Origin: Viridibacterium sp047600765
GTDB taxonomy: Bacteria; Pseudomonadota; Gammaproteobacteria; Burkholderiales; Rhodocyclaceae
NCBI GenBank assembly: GCA_047600765.1
Contig: JASGKF010000002.1
Location: forward strand, 930,001 to 994,000
Length of the DNA stretch: 64,000 nt
Direction of reading: 5' to 3'
A program made the position numbers and the translations under genes. Position 1 is the first letter of the stretch, and each line of letters opens with the position of its first letter. Positions 21,508-29,510 of this stretch are shown here, one piece after another. The notes beneath the pieces were generated by a model. That model did no database searches. It had not been told where the DNA came from and worked only from the letters and a program-made list of their open reading frames with translations.

Positions 21508-21797
21508 CGTTAACCTGTCGAACTTTTTATTTTGCGGCGCACAAGGCGGCTTGTACGGGCTTGCCGCAATCACCCCCACGTGCGTATTGAGGCTCGCGCG
21601 AGGCGGGCAAACGCGGCGCCAGTCGACTCTGATAATTCTGATATTTCGTGCTGCATAGCGGAACGATGAGGCCGTTTTCCGAGCTTGATTAGTCATCCGG
21701 AAATGCCTAATTTGACGCCGCATAGCACACCCGGCGATGGCCATCTGTGACCGGTTGCACGATTGTGCAGAGAAAAATCAATCATCAGGAGACAGTC
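21508..21797 (+). promoter_or_regulatory. Gene-free leader region before pectinesterase 2
   Basis: No convincing gene lies in this 290-bp stretch. It must hold the promoter of the next gene. An ACCGGT-centred site (TGTGACCGGTTGCAC, around 21746-21760) partly resembles the 15-bp motif upstream of the other two pectinesterases, and an inverted repeat TGCAC-gatt-GTGCA lies at 21756-21769. Both are about 30-50 bp before the start codon. I could not choose a -35/-10 pair with confidence. Confidence 0.45.
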
Positions 21798-23342
21798 GTG
21801 AAATCCAAGCTCGCCCTGAGCGCGGTGCTGCTCTGCGCCGCATTCCAGTCCCACGCCGCCAATCGCCCCGCCGGTTACGTCACCATCTGCACCGAGGGCA
21901 AGACCTGCTCGGTCGCGACTTCGACCAACGTGGCTTTCGGCCGCGCCGACAAATTCTTCTACAAGGTCCTGACCGGCAGCTTCGTGTGTAACGAGGCGAC
22001 CTTTGGCGGCAAGGTCAGCGGCGGCGTCAACGAGTGCTCCGCGCCTTCCGGTTCGTCATCGTCGAGCGCGCCGAGCTCGTCCAGTTCATCGAGCAAGTCT
22101 TCAAGCTCCTCCAGCTCGTCTTCCTCGTCGAGTTCGAGCAAATCGTCGTCTTCCTCTTCGTCGTCATCGTCGTCCGTACCGAGCTCCAGCAGCTCGTCGA
22201 GCAGCGTGGCCTCGTCTTCGGGCAGCAGCGGCTGGCCGGCCAGCACGGCGACGCGTCCGCAACTGTCCGACTCGGTGGCCGCCAACTACGACGTGGCGCA
22301 ATTCCTCGCCAAGGCCGGCACACTCGGCTCGCTGGTGACCGACAACTGGAACCCGCGCGCAACGACGATCCAGACGCCTGCCAGCCCGACCTACACGGTG
22401 GCCAAGAGCGGCGGTACGCACACCACCATCCAGGCTGCTGTCGAGGCAGCGACCAAGTCTGGCGTGACGACGCGCCAGTACATCAAGGTCATGCCCGGCA
22501 CCTACAACGAGCTCGTGATCGTGCCGCTGGGCCCGACCATCACGCTGTATGGCGGCGGCACGGATCCCTCGCAGGTCGTGATTGCATTGCCGACGGCCGC
22601 CAAGCTCACCGGCTCGCAATACGCTGCGCTGGGCAACCCCGGTGGTACGGCTTTCACCAGCAGCACGCCGACCTCCATCAAGTCGACCTACGACGCTTGC
22701 GCGACCAAGACCAGCAGCATCGGCACGACTTGCTCGTCGCTGTTCGTCGTGACCGCGAATGACTTCGAGATGACCAACGTGACGGTGCAGAACACCTACG
22801 ACGAATCGGGTGGCGAGAGCCAGGCCGTTGCGCTGATGGTCGTCGGTGACCGCAACCTGTTCAGCAAGGTGCGTCTGCTGGGCAACCAGGACACGCTGTA
22901 CATCAAGACGACCGCGCTGACCGTGGTGGCCCGAAGCTACTTCGCCAACAGCTACATCGAGGGTGACACCGACTTCATCTTCGGTCGTGGCACGGCGGTG
23001 TTCGACAACAGCCAGATCCACTTCACGCGTGTGCGCAAGAACAGCAGCACGATTGCTGCGCCGAGCACGGCGACGAGCAACCCGTACGGCTTCCTGTTCA
23101 CCAAGTGCCTGTTCACGGTGGATGCCGGCGCAGCAACGGTTTCGTTCGCGCGTCAGTGGCCGGAGTCCTCGTCGAACGGCGGCACCATCGGCAAGGTGAT
23201 CATCCGCGAATCGAACATCAGCGCCTCGATCAAGAACCCGCCCTGGGCTGACTGGAGCAGCAGCAATCCGGTGCAGTACGGCACGGCCAGTGCGCCTTAC
23301 CTTGCCGAATATCACAACACGGGTGACGGTGCGGCGAAGTAG
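21798..23342 (+). CDS. Secreted pectinesterase (CE8) with Cys-rich module and Ser linker, no. 2
   Basis: This protein has 514 residues when read from the GTG at 21798, which has CAGGAGACAG just upstream and starts a clean signal peptide (1-20, ending QSHA). The four-Cys module (residues about 21-81, with NRPAGYVTICTEGKTCSV and GSFVCNEATFGG) is near-identical to that of the pectate lyases that follow. A poly-Ser linker spans about 85-145. The CE8 domain carries Gln364-Asp365 (GNQDTLY), Asp392 (GDTDFIFG) and Arg452 (ARQWP). The enzyme should de-esterify pectin and so prepare it for the PL3 lyases encoded directly downstream. The gap to the next gene is 59 bp and no terminator is evident, so the two may be co-transcribed. 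Confidence 0.93.
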   Translation: MKSKLALSAVLLCAAFQSHAANRPAGYVTICTEGKTCSVATSTNVAFGRADKFFYKVLTGSFVCNEATFGGKVSGGVNECSAPSGSSSSSAPSSSSSSSKSSSSSSSSSSSSSSKSSSSSSSSSSSVPSSSSSSSSVASSSGSSGWPASTATRPQLSDSVAANYDVAQFLAKAGTLGSLVTDNWNPRATTIQTPASPTYTVAKSGGTHTTIQAAVEAATKSGVTTRQYIKVMPGTYNELVIVPLGPTITLYGGGTDPSQVVIALPTAAKLTGSQYAALGNPGGTAFTSSTPTSIKSTYDACATKTSSIGTTCSSLFVVTANDFEMTNVTVQNTYDESGGESQAVALMVVGDRNLFSKVRLLGNQDTLYIKTTALTVVARSYFANSYIEGDTDFIFGRGTAVFDNSQIHFTRVRKNSSTIAAPSTATSNPYGFLFTKCLFTVDAGAATVSFARQWPESSSNGGTIGKVIIRESNISASIKNPPWADWSSSNPVQYGTASAPYLAEYHNTGDGAAK

Positions 23343-23401
23343 GGAGTGCCCCGCAGCGATCAACCGGATCAACAAGCAGCAACACAATCAGGAGACACAA
23401 C

Positions 23402-24538
23402 ATGAAATTCAAGCTTTTGCTGGGCACGCTGGTGCTCGCGGCGGTTTCTGCGAGTGCTTCAGCGGCTAACCGCCCGAGTGGTTACGTCACCATCTGTACC
23501 GAGGGCAAGACCTGTTCCGTCGCAGCCAACACCAATGTGGCTTTCGGCCGTGCCGACAAGTTCTTCTACAAGGTGCTGAGCGGCTCCTTCGTCTGTAACG
23601 AAGCCACCTTTGGCGGCAAGGTCAGCGGTGGCGTCAACGAATGCTCGGTGCCGTCCGGTACGTCGTCGTCGAGCGTTGCCAGCTCCTCGTCCTCGTCGAA
23701 GCCGTCCAGCAGTTCGTCGTCCTCGTCTTCATCGTCGTCTTCCACGCCGTCGAGCAGCTCCAGCAGCGCGACCTCGTCGACGGGCAACCTGGGTTACTAC
23801 CCCGGCTGCCAGATGCCGACCCCGACTGAAACGGTGCAGCTGTCGGCCACCTATGTCGTTCCGGCAGGCACGACCTTCGATGGCGGCAACAAGCGCTACA
23901 ACCTGTCGGGTGGTTCGCAGGCCGAAGGCCAGCCCGCCGTGTTCGACGTGCAGGAAGGCGGCTCGATCAAGAACGTCGTGATCGGTACGCTGGCGGCTGA
24001 CGGCATCCACTGCCTGGGCAACTGCACGCTGCAGAACGTCTGGTGGGAAGACATCGGTGAGGACGCAGCCACCGCGCTGGGTCCTGTCGGTACGGTGATG
24101 AACATCACCTGCGGTGCGGCCTACAAGGGCTCGGACAAGACCTTCCAGCACAACGGCCGTGGCGAACTGCGCCTCAGCAACTTCTTCGCTGCTGATGCCG
24201 GCAAGCTCTACCGTTCCTGCGGCGACTGCACGGGCAACGGTGGTCCGCGCAAGGTGACGATCAACAACGTCATCACGCGTGACCTGCCGACCATCGTCGG
24301 CATCAACAGCAACTTCGGCGACGTGGCGACCATCCGTGGCTTGACCCTCAACAACAGCGGCACCACCAAGACCAAGATCTGCCAGGTCTACAAGGGCGTC
24401 GTGAAGGGCTCGGGCAGCACTTCGGCCCTGGGTGTCGAGTTCAACACACCCAACTGCAACGTCAGCCAGTCCGACGTGACGCTGCTGCCGCCCAGCATCA
24501 TGAACACCAGTGCGTGTGCAGGCTCCTGCCCGTACTGA
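23402..24538 (+). CDS. Secreted pectate lyase (PL3) with Cys-rich module and Ser linker, no. 1
   Basis: This 378-residue enzyme should cleave de-esterified polygalacturonate by beta-elimination in the presence of calcium. A signal peptide (1-21) is followed by the four-Cys module (Cys32, 38, 65, 81), a Ser linker (about 84-127) and the PL3 domain (about 140-378). Family motifs are all present: ADGIHC (198-203), WEDIGEDAAT (acidic calcium-binding segment, 214-223), DKTFQHN (244-250) and GKLYRSCGDC (266-275) with the conserved Lys and Arg. CAGGAGACACAAC precedes the ATG. A terminator lies 14 bp after the stop codon. One of four PL3 paralogues in a row. Confidence 0.93.
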   Translation: MKFKLLLGTLVLAAVSASASAANRPSGYVTICTEGKTCSVAANTNVAFGRADKFFYKVLSGSFVCNEATFGGKVSGGVNECSVPSGTSSSSVASSSSSSKPSSSSSSSSSSSSSTPSSSSSSATSSTGNLGYYPGCQMPTPTETVQLSATYVVPAGTTFDGGNKRYNLSGGSQAEGQPAVFDVQEGGSIKNVVIGTLAADGIHCLGNCTLQNVWWEDIGEDAATALGPVGTVMNITCGAAYKGSDKTFQHNGRGELRLSNFFAADAGKLYRSCGDCTGNGGPRKVTINNVITRDLPTIVGINSNFGDVATIRGLTLNNSGTTKTKICQVYKGVVKGSGSTSALGVEFNTPNCNVSQSDVTLLPPSIMNTSACAGSCPY

Positions 24539-24552
24539 TTCTGTAGCACCCG

Positions 24553-24581
24553 ACCGGGCGGCGTGAGTCGCCCGGTTTTTT
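24553..24581 (+). terminator. Rho-independent terminator after pectate lyase 1
   Basis: ACCGGGCG pairs with CGCCCGGT around an eight-base loop and is followed by five T. Confidence 0.88.
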
Positions 24582-24667
24582 GTGTAGTTCTGCCACAAAC
24601 CAGAGTGCCGCAAAGACGGCATCCATCGGGGCCTGGGCCCTGCCATGTAGCATCAGGAGACAATCGC

Positions 24668-26158
24668 ATGAAGTTGCATCAGCTTTTGCTGGGCGCCGTT
24701 GCGCTGCTTGCCGCCAACGCCGCTTCGGCTGCCAATCGCCCCGCCGGGTACGTCACCCTCTGCACCGAGAACAAGACCTGTTCCGTCGCCACCAGCACCA
24801 ATGTGGCGTTTGGTCGTGCAGACGTGTTTTTCTACAAGACACTGACCGGCAGCTTTGTCTGTAACGAAGCGACTTTCGGTGGTCGCACCGCAGGCGGTGT
24901 CAATGAGTGCTCGGTGCCTACCGGCACAAGCTCCTCGTCAGCCTCGTCGTCTTCAAAATCGTCGGTGAGCTCGTCGAGCAGCTCAAAGTCTTCTTCCAGT
25001 GTCAGCTCGGTCTCGTCGTCCAGCGTCTCGTCGTCGGTTTCCAGCAGCTCCAGCTCGTACTCGACCTCGACCTCCGGCGGCTACGTGCTGACCAACATCG
25101 CGGCGTCGGGCACGGCCACCGCCATCAGCGCGGCGGCATCCAGCCAGTCCGCCACGGCGGCCGTCGACGGCAATTTCTCGACCAAGTGGGTAGCCGCCAG
25201 CAACGTGGCCGGCAACTGGCTGCAGATCACCTTTCCCTCGGCCGTGCAGCTCGGTCGTGTCGTGCTCAGCGAAGCCGGTGAGGGTGTGACCAGCCACGAG
25301 ATCCAGGTACTCGTGGGCGGCAACTGGACGACCGTGTCGTCGGGCACGACCATCCGCGCCAACAAGGGCCATGACTTCAACGTGGTCAGCACATCCGCAG
25401 TGCGCGTGCTGTTTGCGGCCGTGCAGGCGGGCAAGCCCAACATCCTCGAGTTCCAGGCCTACGCCGTGGCCAGCAACGCGCAAGCCTGCGCACCGGGCAA
25501 CGTGCTGGTCGACACCGTGGTCGATTGTGGTGGCGTGACGGTGGGCACGGCATGTGCCGGTGGCAGCGAGACGCAGCAACCCGTGTTCACGCTGCGCAAT
25601 GCGACGATCCGCAACCTGCGCATCAACAAGAACGCCGCTGACGGCATCCACTGCACGGCCGGTCATTGCCGCATCGAGAACACGGTGTGGGAAGACGTCT
25701 GCGAAGACGCCGCCACGCTGAAGGACCAAGGCCTGTCGCTGACCATCTCGGGCGGTGCCGCGTACAACGCCGATGACAAGGTGTTCCAGCACAACTCGGT
25801 GATCGCCGGTGGCAGCACGATTTTCATCGAGAACTTCCAGACCTATGGTCGCGTCGGCAAACTCTACCGTTCTTGCGGTGACTGCACGGGCAACGGTGGG
25901 CCGCGCTACGTGAAGATCAACAACGTCACCATGAACGGTTCCAGCGGCATGGTTGCCGGGGTCAATCGCAACTACGGCGACAAGGCCACCATCCGCAACA
26001 TGCGCATCTACGGCTGGACGCCGCCGGACAACGGCACCGAGATCTGCATGGAATACAACGGCGTGCAGAAGGGCAGCGGCAGTGCCAGTGAGATCGGACT
26101 GTTCTTCAACACGGCAAGCTGTGACGTCAGCACGTCCGACATCACCGGCTTCAAGTAA
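24668..26158 (+). CDS. Secreted pectate lyase (PL3) with Cys module, Ser linker and CBM32-like domain, no. 2
   Basis: This protein has 496 residues from the ATG at 24668, which has AGGAGACAATCGC in front and begins a signal peptide (1-21); an upstream in-frame ATG at 24563 lies inside the preceding terminator region. Order of parts: Cys module (about 22-82), Ser linker (about 86-135), F5/8 type C (CBM32-like) jelly roll (about 137-265, with AVDGNFSTKWVA and GNWLQITFP), then PL3 domain (about 275-496) with NAADGIHC, VCEDAATLK, DKVFQHN and GKLYRSCGDC. The extra binding domain should hold the enzyme to plant cell-wall sugar. Expected activity is endo-pectate lysis. A long perfect-stem hairpin follows the stop codon. 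Confidence 0.92.
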   Translation: MKLHQLLLGAVALLAANAASAANRPAGYVTLCTENKTCSVATSTNVAFGRADVFFYKTLTGSFVCNEATFGGRTAGGVNECSVPTGTSSSSASSSSKSSVSSSSSSKSSSSVSSVSSSSVSSSVSSSSSSYSTSTSGGYVLTNIAASGTATAISAAASSQSATAAVDGNFSTKWVAASNVAGNWLQITFPSAVQLGRVVLSEAGEGVTSHEIQVLVGGNWTTVSSGTTIRANKGHDFNVVSTSAVRVLFAAVQAGKPNILEFQAYAVASNAQACAPGNVLVDTVVDCGGVTVGTACAGGSETQQPVFTLRNATIRNLRINKNAADGIHCTAGHCRIENTVWEDVCEDAATLKDQGLSLTISGGAAYNADDKVFQHNSVIAGGSTIFIENFQTYGRVGKLYRSCGDCTGNGGPRYVKINNVTMNGSSGMVAGVNRNYGDKATIRNMRIYGWTPPDNGTEICMEYNGVQKGSGSASEIGLFFNTASCDVSTSDITGFK

Positions 26159-26170
26159 ATCCCCCTCAGC

Positions 26171-26224
26171 CCACCAGCACTGCTGCGTACCCGGCGTAAG
26201 CCCGGTACGCAGCAGTGCTGTGGG
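26171..26224. repeat. Long inverted repeat between pectate lyase genes 2 and 3
   Basis: CAGCACTGCTGCGTACC and GGTACGCAGCAGTGCTG are perfect reverse complements, with flanking CCCA/TGGG able to pair as well. The loop is about eight bases. There is no T run on either side. It could still stop transcription or protect the 3' end of the upstream mRNA. The stem is longer than at any other terminator in the island. Confidence 0.75.
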
Positions 26225-26257
26225 CGTCATGCAGTACGACCATTCAAGGAGACAGAC

Positions 26258-27430
26258 ATGATCTTCAGGCATCTGTTACTGGGCGTCGCAGCACTGGTGC
26301 TGGCGGGCACGGCCTCGGCCGCCAATCGCCCGGCGGGTTACGTCACGATCTGCAGCGAAGGCAAGACCTGCTCGGTGAGCAGCTCGACCAACGTGGCTTT
26401 CGGCCGCGCCGACAAATTTTTCTACAAGGTGCTGAATGGCAGCTTCGTGTGTAACGAAGCGACATTCGGTGGCCGCGTTGCGGGTGGCACGAACGAGTGC
26501 TCGGTGCCCGCCGTGTCGTCCAGCAGCAGCTCGTCGAAGAGCAGCCTGTCGAGCAGTTCGGGCCAGGCGTGCTGGGCGGATTACTACGACCCCGTCACGG
26601 GCACCTGGACCTTCACGACCTGCAGCTCTTCGAGCAGTAAACCCAGCAGCAGCTCATCAAGCAGCAGTTCGTCGAGCAGCAGCTCCAGCAGCAAGTCCTC
26701 CAGCTCGTCGAGTGTGCCGCCGTGCCCCACCGACACCCCGGGGTGCAGCGTCTGCCGCGCTGGCAGCAGCTTCACCAACGCGACCGTGGACTGTGGTGGC
26801 GTGACTGTTGGTACATCCTGTACGGGTGGCGCAGAAGTGCAGGTGCCGATCTTCACCCTCAACAACGCAACGATCCGCAACGTGCGCATCAAGGCCGGTG
26901 CGGCTGCGGACGGCATTCATTGCGTGGGTGGCAACTGCCGGCTTGAGAACGTCGTGTGGGAAGGCGTTTGTGAAGATGCCGCGACGCTCAGGTCCGATGG
27001 CGGCACGCTGACGATTGCAGGCGGTTCGGCTACGGCAACCTCTGCCACAACCGAGGTGTTCCAGCACAACTCGAAGAACAGCACCCTGGTCATCGAGGGG
27101 CTCCAGGCCTCGGGCAGCATCGGCAAGCTGTACCGCTCCTGTGGGGCATGCACCAACAACGGTGGCCCGCGCTACCTGAAGATCAACAACGTGACCATCA
27201 ACGGGACGGTGAGCGGCACGGTCGCGGTCGTGAATCGCAATTTCGGTGACAAGGCCACGATTCGTAACCTGAAGGTCAAGGGGCTGACGCGTCCGACGCC
27301 GACGACAACCTCGCCGCGCATCTGCGAAGAGTGGCAGGGCGTGCAGAAGGGGGCTGTGGCATCGAAGCTGGGCGTGTACTTCAACACGCAGTACTGCGAC
27401 GTGAGCCCCAGCGACGTCACCTCGTTCTGA
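26258..27430 (+). CDS. Secreted pectate lyase (PL3) with Cys module and interrupted Ser linker, no. 3
   Basis: This is a 390-residue enzyme. A signal peptide (1-21) precedes the four-Cys module (about 22-82). The Ser linker is interrupted at about 102-122 by a short Cys-bounded, aromatic stretch (ACWADYYDPVTGTWTFTTC) that the sister proteins lack. The PL3 domain (about 160-390) has AADGIHC, VCEDAATLR, TEVFQHN (in place of DK-FQHN) and GKLYRSCGAC. The change of the Lys before FQHN to Glu-Val (EVFQHN) is unusual among the four paralogues and may affect activity if that Lys matters. AAGGAGACAGAC precedes the start. A hairpin lies shortly after the stop codon. Confidence 0.91.
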   Translation: MIFRHLLLGVAALVLAGTASAANRPAGYVTICSEGKTCSVSSSTNVAFGRADKFFYKVLNGSFVCNEATFGGRVAGGTNECSVPAVSSSSSSSKSSLSSSSGQACWADYYDPVTGTWTFTTCSSSSSKPSSSSSSSSSSSSSSSSKSSSSSSVPPCPTDTPGCSVCRAGSSFTNATVDCGGVTVGTSCTGGAEVQVPIFTLNNATIRNVRIKAGAAADGIHCVGGNCRLENVVWEGVCEDAATLRSDGGTLTIAGGSATATSATTEVFQHNSKNSTLVIEGLQASGSIGKLYRSCGACTNNGGPRYLKINNVTINGTVSGTVAVVNRNFGDKATIRNLKVKGLTRPTPTTTSPRICEEWQGVQKGAVASKLGVYFNTQYCDVSPSDVTSF

Positions 27431-27439
27431 TGTTTACGG

Positions 27440-27465
27440 GGCCCCGCATGGCGCGTTGCGGGGCC
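27440..27465 (+). terminator. Hairpin after pectate lyase 3
   Basis: GGCCCCGC pairs with GCGGGGCC around a ten-base loop, followed by TCTTC rather than a pure T run. Terminator function is likely but not certain. Confidence 0.6.
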
Positions 27466-27521
27466 TCTTCATACAACACGCGCCGAACACAACAATCCAC
27501 AACAATCACTGGAGACGAGTC

Positions 27522-28622
27522 ATGAAAATGAAGAAAGTCCTTTTCGCACTGCTGGGCCTGGCCCTGAGTGCAAGCGCCTCGGCGGCCAACCGGCCGGCCG
27601 GTTACGTCACCATCTGCAGCGAGGGCAAGACCTGTTCGGTGGCGGCCAATACCCGCGTGGCATTCGGTCGTTCCGACCAGTTCTTCTACAAGGTCCTGTC
27701 GGGCAGCTTCGTGTGTAACGAAGCCACCTTCGGCGGCCGCATTGCTGGCGGCACCAACGAATGCTCGGTGTCCAGCAGCGCTTCCAGCGCCAGCTCGGTG
27801 CCCAGCTCTTCGTCGAGCTCGTCATCGTCGAAGCCCAGCTCCAGCAGCTCCTCCACGCCGAGCAGCTCTTCGTCCAGCAAGTCTTCGTCGTCGTCCAGCA
27901 GCAAGTCCTCGTCCTCGTCGAGCACTTCGAGCGGCCCGTCCAACGTCTGCGTCGCTGGCGCCACGATCACCAACGCCACGGTCGATTGCGGTGGCGCAAC
28001 GGTCGGCACCTCGTGCAACGGCGGCAGCGAGAACCAGCAACCGGTCTTCACGCTGAACAACGGCACGATCAAGAACGTGCGCCTCGCAGCCGGTCAGGCC
28101 GCTGACGGCATCCACTGCGTGGCAGGTAACTGCCGCCTGGAAAACGTCGTGTGGGAAGCCGTCTGCGAAGACGCTGCGACCAACAAGTCGGAAGGCGGCA
28201 CGATGACCATCTCCGGCGGTTCGGCGACCGAAGCGGCTGACAAGACCTTCCAGCACAACTCGAAGAACAGCACCACGGTGATCGAGAACTTCCAGACCTT
28301 CGGCAAGATCGGCAAGCTGTGGCGCTCCTGCGGTGACTGCAGCAACAACGGCGGTCCGCGCTACGTGTCCATCAACAACGTCACCATCAACGGCACGGTC
28401 AGCAGCACGGTCGTGGGCGTGAACCGCAACTACGGCGACAAGGCGACGATCCGCAACCTCAAGGTCAAGGGCTTGACGCGTCCGACCGCGACGACCACCA
28501 AGCCGCGCATCTGCGAAGAGTGGAAGGGCATCAGCAAGGGTGAAGGCTCGACCGAGAAGTACGGTGAGTTCTTCAACACGCAGTATTGCGATGTGAGCCC
28601 GAGCGACGTAACGAGTTTCTAA
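27522..28622 (+). CDS. Secreted pectate lyase (PL3) with Cys module and Ser linker, no. 4
   Basis: This protein has 366 residues from the ATG at 27522, which is preceded by TGGAGACGAGTC and starts MKMKKVLFALLG, a clear signal peptide. The four-Cys module (about 23-83), a Ser linker (about 85-145) and the PL3 domain (about 150-366) follow. Motifs: AADGIHC, VCEDAATNK, DKTFQHN and GKLWRSCGDC (Trp in place of the usual Tyr). The end of the protein (FFNTQYCDVSPSDVTSF) is almost the same as in lyase 3, so these two are the closest pair and probably arose by recent duplication. Expected role: extracellular polygalacturonate lyase. Confidence 0.92.
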   Translation: MKMKKVLFALLGLALSASASAANRPAGYVTICSEGKTCSVAANTRVAFGRSDQFFYKVLSGSFVCNEATFGGRIAGGTNECSVSSSASSASSVPSSSSSSSSSKPSSSSSSTPSSSSSSKSSSSSSSKSSSSSSTSSGPSNVCVAGATITNATVDCGGATVGTSCNGGSENQQPVFTLNNGTIKNVRLAAGQAADGIHCVAGNCRLENVVWEAVCEDAATNKSEGGTMTISGGSATEAADKTFQHNSKNSTTVIENFQTFGKIGKLWRSCGDCSNNGGPRYVSINNVTINGTVSSTVVGVNRNYGDKATIRNLKVKGLTRPTATTTKPRICEEWKGISKGEGSTEKYGEFFNTQYCDVSPSDVTSF

Positions 28623-28632
28623 TCAGCAAGAA

Positions 28633-28666
28633 GGGCGGCACGGCAGGCCCGCGGGCCGTGCCGCCC
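28633..28666 (+). terminator. GC-rich hairpin after pectate lyase 4
   Basis: GGGCGGCACGGC pairs with GCCGTGCCGCCC, a perfect 12-bp stem with a ten-base loop. Only a short GGGTTT follows, so termination is likely but the T run is weak. Confidence 0.6.
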
Positions 28667-28735
28667 GGGTTTGACTTCAGGGAGTCGCGGGCATCTTGAA
28701 TCTGGCTGTCACTCAATAACAACGCGGAGATTGCG

Positions 28736-29455
28736 ATGCAGAACCCCCTTCGTTTCCTGTCAGGCATGTTGTGTGCACTGGTACTGAGCGTATTGACCGT
28801 GAGTCCGGCTCTTGCCGCCTCTTCCAGTAGCAGCAGTAGTAGCAGCGTCAATCCTTTCAAAACACCTTCTGGCTACGCCGACTGTGCGGTGAGTGGCGGG
28901 ACCTGCAGCTTTGCCGGCACACGCACGGTGTGGTTCCGCGCCTGTTTCGAAACACTCTGCACCAACGCAACCAAGGTTGCGACCAGCTCGATCGCTTGCA
29001 CCCCCGAAGCGTTCGGCATTACGAACAGCTACTGGGCGCATTGCTACTACTCGTTGTCGCAGTCGACTTACATCACCGGTCTGGTAGCGACGGCCTCAAC
29101 GCAGTCTGGCAGCAGCCGTTCAGCCAGCAAGGCTGTTGATGACAGGACTGACACGCGTTGGGAAGCCAGCAACTCTACGACAGGGACCTGGTTGAAAGTC
29201 GCAACGGCTTCGACGGAATTCGCCCTGCAGCGGATCGAGATCGCGGAGTACGGTAACCGCATCCGTGGCTACCGCCTGGAGTACCTGAACGGTGCGACCT
29301 GGACACCGTTGCAGGAAGGGACGGTGATCGGCTCCCAGTTCGTCTGGCGTACGGATTCACCGATCACGACCGCGGCGGTTCGCATCGTTACGACAACTGC
29401 ATCGAGCGGACAGCCCTCGATTACCGAATTCCGCGTGATCGGCAGCCAGCCCTGA
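28736..29455 (+). CDS. Secreted CBM32-like (F5/8 type C) protein with six-Cys module and no catalytic domain
   Basis: This 239-residue exported protein has a signal peptide (1-27), a short Ser stretch right after it, a variant of the island's N-terminal module (about 42-107; Cys50, 57, 70, 75, 88, 103, so two Cys more than in the enzymes), and a discoidin-type domain (about 112-238) with AVDDRTDTRWEASNS and GTWLKVA. No hydrolase or lyase domain follows. It may bind pectin or plant cell wall and help bring enzymes or cells to the substrate. The order linker-module-CBM differs from the enzymes, where the module comes first. The neighbouring gene encodes a related protein with a third domain. 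Function is inferred. Confidence 0.85.
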   Translation: MQNPLRFLSGMLCALVLSVLTVSPALAASSSSSSSSSVNPFKTPSGYADCAVSGGTCSFAGTRTVWFRACFETLCTNATKVATSSIACTPEAFGITNSYWAHCYYSLSQSTYITGLVATASTQSGSSRSASKAVDDRTDTRWEASNSTTGTWLKVATASTEFALQRIEIAEYGNRIRGYRLEYLNGATWTPLQEGTVIGSQFVWRTDSPITTAAVRIVTTTASSGQPSITEFRVIGSQP

Positions 29456-29510
29456 TCCGGGCTACGCTGACCGGCACGACATCACATCCTTGCTTCAGGA
29501 GAATCAACCC

